This document shows positions 59,317-64,000 of a stretch of 64,000 bases of DNA, piece by piece; within the stretch, counting starts at the first letter, position 1, and each line of letters starts with the position of its first letter. Source of the stretch: Leptospiraceae bacterium (GTDB lineage Bacteria > Spirochaetota > Leptospiria > Leptospirales > Leptospiraceae); assembly GCA_024233865.1 (NCBI GenBank), contig JACKPA010000018.1:82522-146521 (forward strand), written 5' to 3'. The position numbers were made by a program, and so were the translations under genes. The notes beneath the pieces are model-generated. The model worked only from the letters and a program-made list of their open reading frames with translations, did no database searches and was not told the DNA's origin.

Positions 59317-60056
59317 AACTATATACGAATTTGAGCGATGTTGATTTGACCGAGAAATTAGAAAAAGATAAATACAGAATTGTCATTAAACAATTGCAGG
59401 AAATTGCAAAGAAACTATCAAACTATATAGTAAAAAAGAAACGGTCTGTTGTAATTGTTTTTGAAGGATGGGATGCTGCCGGAAAAGGGGGAGCAATCCG
59501 TAGGCTAACCTCTATGGTTGACCCTAGGTTGTATGTAGTGCAATCTATCAGTGCACCAAATGACGTTGAAAAAAACCATCACTATTTATGGAGATTTTGG
59601 ACTCAGTTACCAAAGAATGGCATGATTGGAATATTTGATCGTTCTTGGTATGGAAGGGTGTTGGTAGAAAGAGTGGAAGGTTTTTGTAAGCAAGAAGAAT
59701 GGGAAAGAGCTTATAATGAAATTTTACATTTTGAAATGGATTTAATCGACACACGAGCAATTATAATTAAATTTTGGTTACAAATATCCTCAGAAGAACA
59801 GCTAAATAGATTCAATGCACGAAAAGATGATCCATTAAAAAGATGGAAATTAACGGACGAAGATTGGAGAAATCGAGAAAAATGGCATTTATATGAAGAA
59901 GCAGCAAATGAAATGTTTAACAAAACAAATCATCCAATGGCTCCATGGTACATTATTCCAGCCAATGATAAATATTATACAAGAGCAATGGTACTAAAAA
60001 TATTTTGTGATCGTTTAGCCAGGGAAATGAAAGTTTCAAATAAGTCTCTTGTGTAA
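59313..60056 (+). CDS. PPK2-family polyphosphate kinase, catalytic half
   Basis: A 247-residue polyphosphate-dependent kinase: Walker A FEGWDAAGKGG near residues 50-60, FDRSWYGRVLVERVEG near 109-124 and lid region RKDDPLKRWKLT near 170-181, all intact. PPK2 enzymes move phosphate between polyphosphate and nucleotides; class II forms make ADP from AMP. The start TTG lies in a four-base overlap (TTGA) with the preceding PPK2 gene. The pair equals a fused two-domain enzyme cut at the linker: either two subunits or a frameshift in one gene. Confidence 0.9.
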   Translation: MKLYTNLSDVDLTEKLEKDKYRIVIKQLQEIAKKLSNYIVKKKRSVVIVFEGWDAAGKGGAIRRLTSMVDPRLYVVQSISAPNDVEKNHHYLWRFWTQLPKNGMIGIFDRSWYGRVLVERVEGFCKQEEWERAYNEILHFEMDLIDTRAIIIKFWLQISSEEQLNRFNARKDDPLKRWKLTDEDWRNREKWHLYEEAANEMFNKTNHPMAPWYIIPANDKYYTRAMVLKIFCDRLAREMKVSNKSLV

Positions 60057-60179
60057 TTAAATAGTACTGGAAAAAATAACCTTTTTAAAAATACTTTCTT
60101 ATATACATAAAAAAGGTAGTTTTTGGAGAATTAACCCCAAAGATTAAACCAATCAAAGTATAAATTCAGGAGGCTGCAA

Positions 60180-61025
60180 ATGAAACATTCTATAATTTGG
60201 CATATATCATCTGGAAGGAATTTTCCTTTAAAACTTTGGAAACACCCTAAGGTAAACATATCAATCAAAAACGTTAATTTAAAGGACTTTAAAGATTTAC
60301 AATTTGATAAAAATGAAATCAATGTGATATTTTTGTACGTAAGCTCTGCCGAATGGGAGTCTATAAAACATGAATTTACCAACACTTTTTATCTTTACCC
60401 ATTTGTACAATTAACTTTGATAGCCCCACCCGAAAATGAAACATTAAAATTGGATTATTCAAAAAAACAAGTAAACTTTGAGGTTTTAGAAGGTCCGATA
60501 AGGGAAAATGAACTTCGCTTAATAATAGATAGGGGAATTCAAGCTGAATTTTATAAACAAACTGCCATTGAAATTGGAGATAGTTGCTTAGGGAATATGG
60601 GTTTTTTTGAAGGATTGTTTGAGTTAGCTAGAAAAGAATCAAAAGATTCTCATAATACGGTTACAGCTTTTGAATCTTTATTAGAATACCAACAAAAGGT
60701 TCGCTTTTTTCAAGACGAGCTTGGTCAGGCAATGGAAAAAGTTACAGACCTAAAAAACCAAGAAATGATTCAATTGCATGAAAGAATTAAAGTGAGTGAT
60801 CAGCTTGAAAGATTAAGGCAAGAAGAGCTTAAGATAGCTCTTGAAACAAAAGCTGCTACAGAAAAAGCTTTGCAATATTCCAGAATTGAAGAAATCAATA
60901 TGGACAAAATCATCAAAGCACAGCAAAAAATCTTTAAATTAACAGATAAAGAGATTAGAGACCTATACTATGAAAATATAGCACTCAAAAAACAACTAGG
61001 AATTAAGGTCGATGAGGATGATTAA
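60180..61025 (+). CDS. Unknown protein with receiver-like N-terminus and coiled coil
   Basis: A 281-residue cytosolic protein. The first 120 residues show alternating strands and helices (INVIFLYVSS, VQLTLIAPPE, FEVLEGPI) reminiscent of a receiver fold, yet without the acidic pocket or phospho-acceptor Asp. Residues about 170-275 form a long charged coiled coil (QEMIQLHERIKVSDQLERLRQ is one stretch). No family recognised. GGAGG eight bases before the ATG. Its stop overlaps that of the convergent gene by four bases (TTAA), so the two transcripts run into each other. Confidence 0.72.
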   Translation: MKHSIIWHISSGRNFPLKLWKHPKVNISIKNVNLKDFKDLQFDKNEINVIFLYVSSAEWESIKHEFTNTFYLYPFVQLTLIAPPENETLKLDYSKKQVNFEVLEGPIRENELRLIIDRGIQAEFYKQTAIEIGDSCLGNMGFFEGLFELARKESKDSHNTVTAFESLLEYQQKVRFFQDELGQAMEKVTDLKNQEMIQLHERIKVSDQLERLRQEELKIALETKAATEKALQYSRIEEINMDKIIKAQQKIFKLTDKEIRDLYYENIALKKQLGIKVDEDD

Positions 61026-61846
61026 TTTAACTTCATCCCCAACTTTTTAATTACACGATTGTATTGGTTTGAATCTTTACCGTAAGCAAGTTCTGCATAA
61101 CGGATAATGTGTTTGTTTTTTAGCTCATTGTATTCCATGTATAATGCTTTTTTATTATATTTTTTAGCTACTTTTTCTACGGATTCATAACAAATTGCTA
61201 AAAGTTTATGTGGCATTGCTTCTTTTTCAAATTCTCCATAAATATCACCCTCTTTGCGTCCAACTTTAAAGTATTCTTCGATCATTTCAGAAGCTTGGTA
61301 GTAATTTTTGAGGTTAAACTGATGCTTAATGTATTCTCTATAAAGGCTTGCCTTTAAATCAGTATAGATAGGAGTTTGTAAAACTTCAGGATTTTCAATT
61401 TTGTCAATGGATTGCATTCCTTTGATAAGATTGACAATGGATTTTTTACGAGCTTTGATTAGCTCCGTATTTAGTTTCCTTTCGATATTCTCTTTTCTTG
61501 CATCTTTACGCCATTGGTAAATATCTAAAGCATCTACTTCTGCGAACATCTTTTCTTTTTTTTTATTTATCTTTTGAGCAGTGTCTTTAAATTCTGTGAT
61601 AGCTGTATTAAAATTATCTCTTGATTTTTCTAACCATTTTTTTGTGTTTTCTTCGCTAAGTTCATCAAGAATCTTAATTTCGCTAAATAATTTAATTTCA
61701 TCTGCTTCCTGTCCCCAGGTTCCCTGTATAATTTTATCTTCTGGAAGAATTAATTCTACATTATCTTTTTTTAAATTTTCTTGAGAAAAAATTACCTGTA
61801 CACTAAAAATTAATAGTAAAATATAAAATTGGATTAATCTGTTCAT
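61022..61846 (-). CDS. Exported helical protein, possibly flagellar-coiling-type
   Basis: A 274-residue protein with a signal peptide (about residues 1-21, ending VIFSQ). The mature part is nearly all helical and rich in Lys and Glu, with YQWRKDARKENIERK near 115-130 and SLYREYIKHQFNLKNYYQASEMIEEYF near 168-195, the latter TPR-like. Size and helix content bring to mind the periplasmic flagellar-coiling proteins of Leptospira (FcpA/FcpB), but I cannot verify this without alignment. It could also be an unrelated TPR-like periplasmic protein. It overlaps stops with the convergent gene at 60180. Upstream is a 121-bp gap to the VWA-like gene. Confidence 0.7.
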   Translation of the reverse strand: MNRLIQFYILLLIFSVQVIFSQENLKKDNVELILPEDKIIQGTWGQEADEIKLFSEIKILDELSEENTKKWLEKSRDNFNTAITEFKDTAQKINKKKEKMFAEVDALDIYQWRKDARKENIERKLNTELIKARKKSIVNLIKGMQSIDKIENPEVLQTPIYTDLKASLYREYIKHQFNLKNYYQASEMIEEYFKVGRKEGDIYGEFEKEAMPHKLLAICYESVEKVAKKYNKKALYMEYNELKNKHIIRYAELAYGKDSNQYNRVIKKLGMKLN

Positions 61847-61967
61847 ATAGTTCTAACTAAATTTAAAATTCCCTTATTTTTTAATCGGTTATAAATGCTC
61901 TTTCCTTAAGAAAATTAACTTAAGATTCAAATTCATAAAAAGATTCATGAATTTAGGTGCCTGTAAC

Positions 61968-63155
61968 TTATTCCTCTTTTTTAGTAATCCGGCTGATTCT
62001 TTTGAATTCGAACTTCTTAACTTCTTTTTTCTTTTCGACTACTTCTTCTTTAAGTTCAGGCAAAATTTCATCAAATACAACTTCTTGAAATACATCTTTT
62101 TCTTTGCCTTTAGTGATACTTTGCAAGCCTAGGTAACGATCAAAACACTCTACAAAGATAGTATTAAGCCAAGCAGGTGAATTTATACATAACTGATTCC
62201 CACCACAAGCTTTTGCAATACCCATGCAATTGTTACTTTCCTGTAATATAATTTGTGTATAATCCATATTTTGTTTTTTTATTAAGGCTGCAAGCTCCAC
62301 AGATTCTGATTTATCGCTAGGATTTCCACCGGTAATTAGGATGATTTTATTGCTGGCATCCGAAACTTTGTGACGCAAAACCTTTTTAAAAAAAGAAGAA
62401 AAAAAAGCACCTTTTTTTGGTATTTCCTTTCCAACCAAAGGAGTTTCTACCAAATTACATATTTCCGAAAACGCATAAATTCGTATTTTGGTATTTGTCA
62501 AAAATTTGGGAATATATTTGCAAAAATCATTTACGGAATTGATTGCATATTCCAAACCATTACTGCCTAGATTTCGAGAATAATCTAAAACGATATGTAA
62601 TACTATTGGTTCGTCATAAGGAAAATTAAATTTATCTTGAATTGATTTGGTAAGTACATCTCCAAAACCAATGTTTACACCCAATTTATCTATAACAGAT
62701 GGTATTTTTATATGTTTTAAAACCGATTGCTTGATTTCAAAAGAATTATACGCATTTTGTAGGGTAAAGTCTTTCTGCAAATGATTAGAATCCAAATAAC
62801 ATTGATCTTTTTCCAGGTAACTACCGGTATGAGTAATCGCATCTTCTTTTTGCTGCAAAAATAGCTTTCTAAATTCATTCATTTGTTCTATTTTGGATTG
62901 TATTTTTCCAAGATTTTTGGATAATTTAACAGAACTTTGTCCTTCTACAGTTTCTGCGATTAATACTTCTTTATTAGATAAAAAGAGATATTTTTGAGAT
63001 AAGCCCTCTATAGTGCTTTCCGCAAGCATGGGGTAATTTTTTAATTCTTCAGGAGTAAGATTGTTTATTTTAATTCCGGCTAAATAAACCATCCCTGGTT
63101 CCAAGTCTTTCCACAAAACTTTTTTGATGTGTTTTAATTCTTCTATCTCAAACAT
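61968..63155 (-). CDS. VWA-like domain protein, unknown
   Basis: A 395-residue protein without signal peptide. The N-terminal half is mixed, with LWKDLEPGMVYLAGIKI near residues 14-30. The central part (about 190-340) has a von Willebrand A-like order: VLHIVLDYSRNLGSNGLEYA near 183-202, with D-Y-S like the first MIDAS residues, KIRIYAFSE near 223, and IILITGGNPSD near 272. The C-terminus is charged (EEVVEKKKEVKKFEFK). A metal-dependent adhesion fold is plausible but the full MIDAS set is not certain. tRNA-Leu lies just upstream on the same strand, 12 bases before the ATG, so it may be read from the tRNA promoter. Confidence 0.7.
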   Translation of the reverse strand: MFEIEELKHIKKVLWKDLEPGMVYLAGIKINNLTPEELKNYPMLAESTIEGLSQKYLFLSNKEVLIAETVEGQSSVKLSKNLGKIQSKIEQMNEFRKLFLQQKEDAITHTGSYLEKDQCYLDSNHLQKDFTLQNAYNSFEIKQSVLKHIKIPSVIDKLGVNIGFGDVLTKSIQDKFNFPYDEPIVLHIVLDYSRNLGSNGLEYAINSVNDFCKYIPKFLTNTKIRIYAFSEICNLVETPLVGKEIPKKGAFFSSFFKKVLRHKVSDASNKIILITGGNPSDKSESVELAALIKKQNMDYTQIILQESNNCMGIAKACGGNQLCINSPAWLNTIFVECFDRYLGLQSITKGKEKDVFQEVVFDEILPELKEEVVEKKKEVKKFEFKRISRITKKEE

Positions 63156-63167
63156 TTTTAAATCTTA

Positions 63168-63249
<82 letters not shown>

Positions 63250-63301
63250 AAGGAAAAACAAAAATCAAATTAATCCGACTATATATATTGGCAACTCATT
63301 T

Positions 63302-64000
63302 TCATTTATTAAGGAGTTCTGAAGACGTGTTACCACCCCTTGGCAAGGTGAACTTAAACAAACTACCTTTGCCTTCTTCACTTTCTACCCAGATTTTTCC
63401 ACCATGCTTTTCAACAAATTCTTTACACAAAATCAAGCCAAGTCCGGTTCCTGTTTCACTAGCAGTACCTTTTGTGGAATAACCTGCATCAATTTGAAAC
63501 AGTTTCTTGATATTGTCCTTTTTGATTCCGATTCCCGTATCTGAAACAATCATCGTAATTTGATCATCTTGCTCTTCCATATAAACATTAATATTTCCGT
63601 TTTCTTTTGTAAACTTAATGGCATTGGAAATCAAATTACGTATGGTGGTTGTCACCATATATTCATCGCAATAAACAAAAGTCTCTTCTTTGATGTTAAA
63701 ATCCAGAGAGATTTTTTTATTATCTGATAAATTTTTTAAAAGAACTATACATCGAGCTACGATCTCACATAAGTCTACTCTTTTAGGATTGTATTCAATA
63801 CTACCCGTTTGTGTTCTTGACCATTCTAGCAAATTTTCGAGAAGCTTATAACCTTGATTGGACGATTCATAAAACAGCTTTGCAATCCTATCCAATCCAT
63901 CGTATTTTGCTTCTTTTATGGAATACATTAATATTTCTGATAAATTTAGCAGATTGCTAAAAGGATTTTTTAAGTCATGGGCAATAATAGAAAAAAACTT
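63302..64000 (-). CDS. Histidine kinase, C-terminal part (runs off the window)
   Basis: The frame is open to the window edge and gives 232 residues of a kinase core. At the edge is the H-box FFSIIAHDLKNPF, then a dimerisation helix (KLLENLLEWSRTQTGSIEYN), N-box NLISNAIKFTKENG, G-boxes SDTGIGI and GTGLGLILCKEF, and the end SLFKFTLPRGG. It closely resembles the hybrid kinase at 7771-8865 in this core, including NLLEWSRTQT against NLLEWARSQT, so the missing N-terminus may also be a receiver domain. An internal Met at 63928 is not the true start. It lies upstream of tRNA-Leu on the same strand. Confidence 0.93.
   Translation of the reverse strand, partial: KFFSIIAHDLKNPFSNLLNLSEILMYSIKEAKYDGLDRIAKLFYESSNQGYKLLENLLEWSRTQTGSIEYNPKRVDLCEIVARCIVLLKNLSDNKKISLDFNIKEETFVYCDEYMVTTTIRNLISNAIKFTKENGNINVYMEEQDDQITMIVSDTGIGIKKDNIKKLFQIDAGYSTKGTASETGTGLGLILCKEFVEKHGGKIWVESEEGKGSLFKFTLPRGGNTSSELLNK

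Overview
The window is an AT-rich chromosomal segment (roughly mid-30s % GC by eye) from a spirochaete, most probably a member of the Leptospiraceae or a close relative. The evidence is a spirochaete-type flagellar block (fliI, fliJ, then a FlbB-like collar protein), a surface protein of the type described in Leptospira as the LA_2272 family, many lipoproteins with loose spirochaetal lipoboxes, NHL- and SBBP-type beta-propeller surface proteins, a SiaB-family kinase-like protein, a very large NAD-dependent glutamate dehydrogenase, and many class III cyclase, MCP, HD-GYP and response-regulator/kinase genes. I ran no similarity search; family names rest on motifs and remembered family features.

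Layout. 1-6.1 kb: end of a complex I operon (nuoK', nuoL, nuoM, nuoN) with bioD as the last gene. 6.1-8.9 kb: an apparent insertion with a surface-repeat protein, then a convergent REC-histidine kinase hybrid. 9.2-12.6 kb: a DUF1858 protein, a two-gene unit pairing an unknown protein with a cytoplasmic trypsin-like protease, and a TPR protein. 12.6-14.9 kb: a decayed AAA-ATPase/PD-(D/E)XK gene split by a dead IS3-family element. 15.1-21.1 kb: a tight three-gene envelope operon (giant lamin-tail-like lipoprotein, outer-membrane barrel, phospholipase-D-fold lipoprotein), the best candidate here for an undescribed system. 21.2-29 kb: HD-GYP regulator, a PcnB-type nucleotidyltransferase with a duplicated C-terminal half, an M23 peptidase, lgt and several mobile-looking repeats. 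29-34.8 kb: TPR protein, membrane adenylate cyclase, small acidic protein, chemoreceptor. 34.8-43.7 kb (minus strand): large NAD-GDH, NHL lipoprotein, SDR, barrel, SBBP lipoprotein. 43.8-44.5 kb: a toxin-antitoxin pair with a palindromic operator. 44.7-50.9 kb: SiaB-like protein, fliI-fliJ-flbB, an ECF sigma factor with two small membrane proteins, holB, Uma2. 51-64 kb: MlaF-type ATPase, ClC channel, MscS channel, FGE-like protein, THUMP methyltransferase, ankyrin protein, a polyphosphate:AMP phosphotransferase split over two genes, two unknown proteins, a VWA-like protein, tRNA-Leu(CAG) and a histidine kinase running off the end.

Two themes cut across the gene list. First, small non-coding repeats are common: a 144-163 bp MITE-like element with terminal inverted repeats (two copies), a 110-bp nested inverted repeat, a palindrome-containing repeat (two copies in opposite orientation), and two places where extra DNA is bracketed by direct repeats made from the ends of neighbouring genes (nuoL/nuoM and bioD/kinase). 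Second, several genes have been remodelled: a duplicated PcnB tail, a split PPK2, a split AAA/nuclease gene, and a small frame overlapping the end of fliJ.
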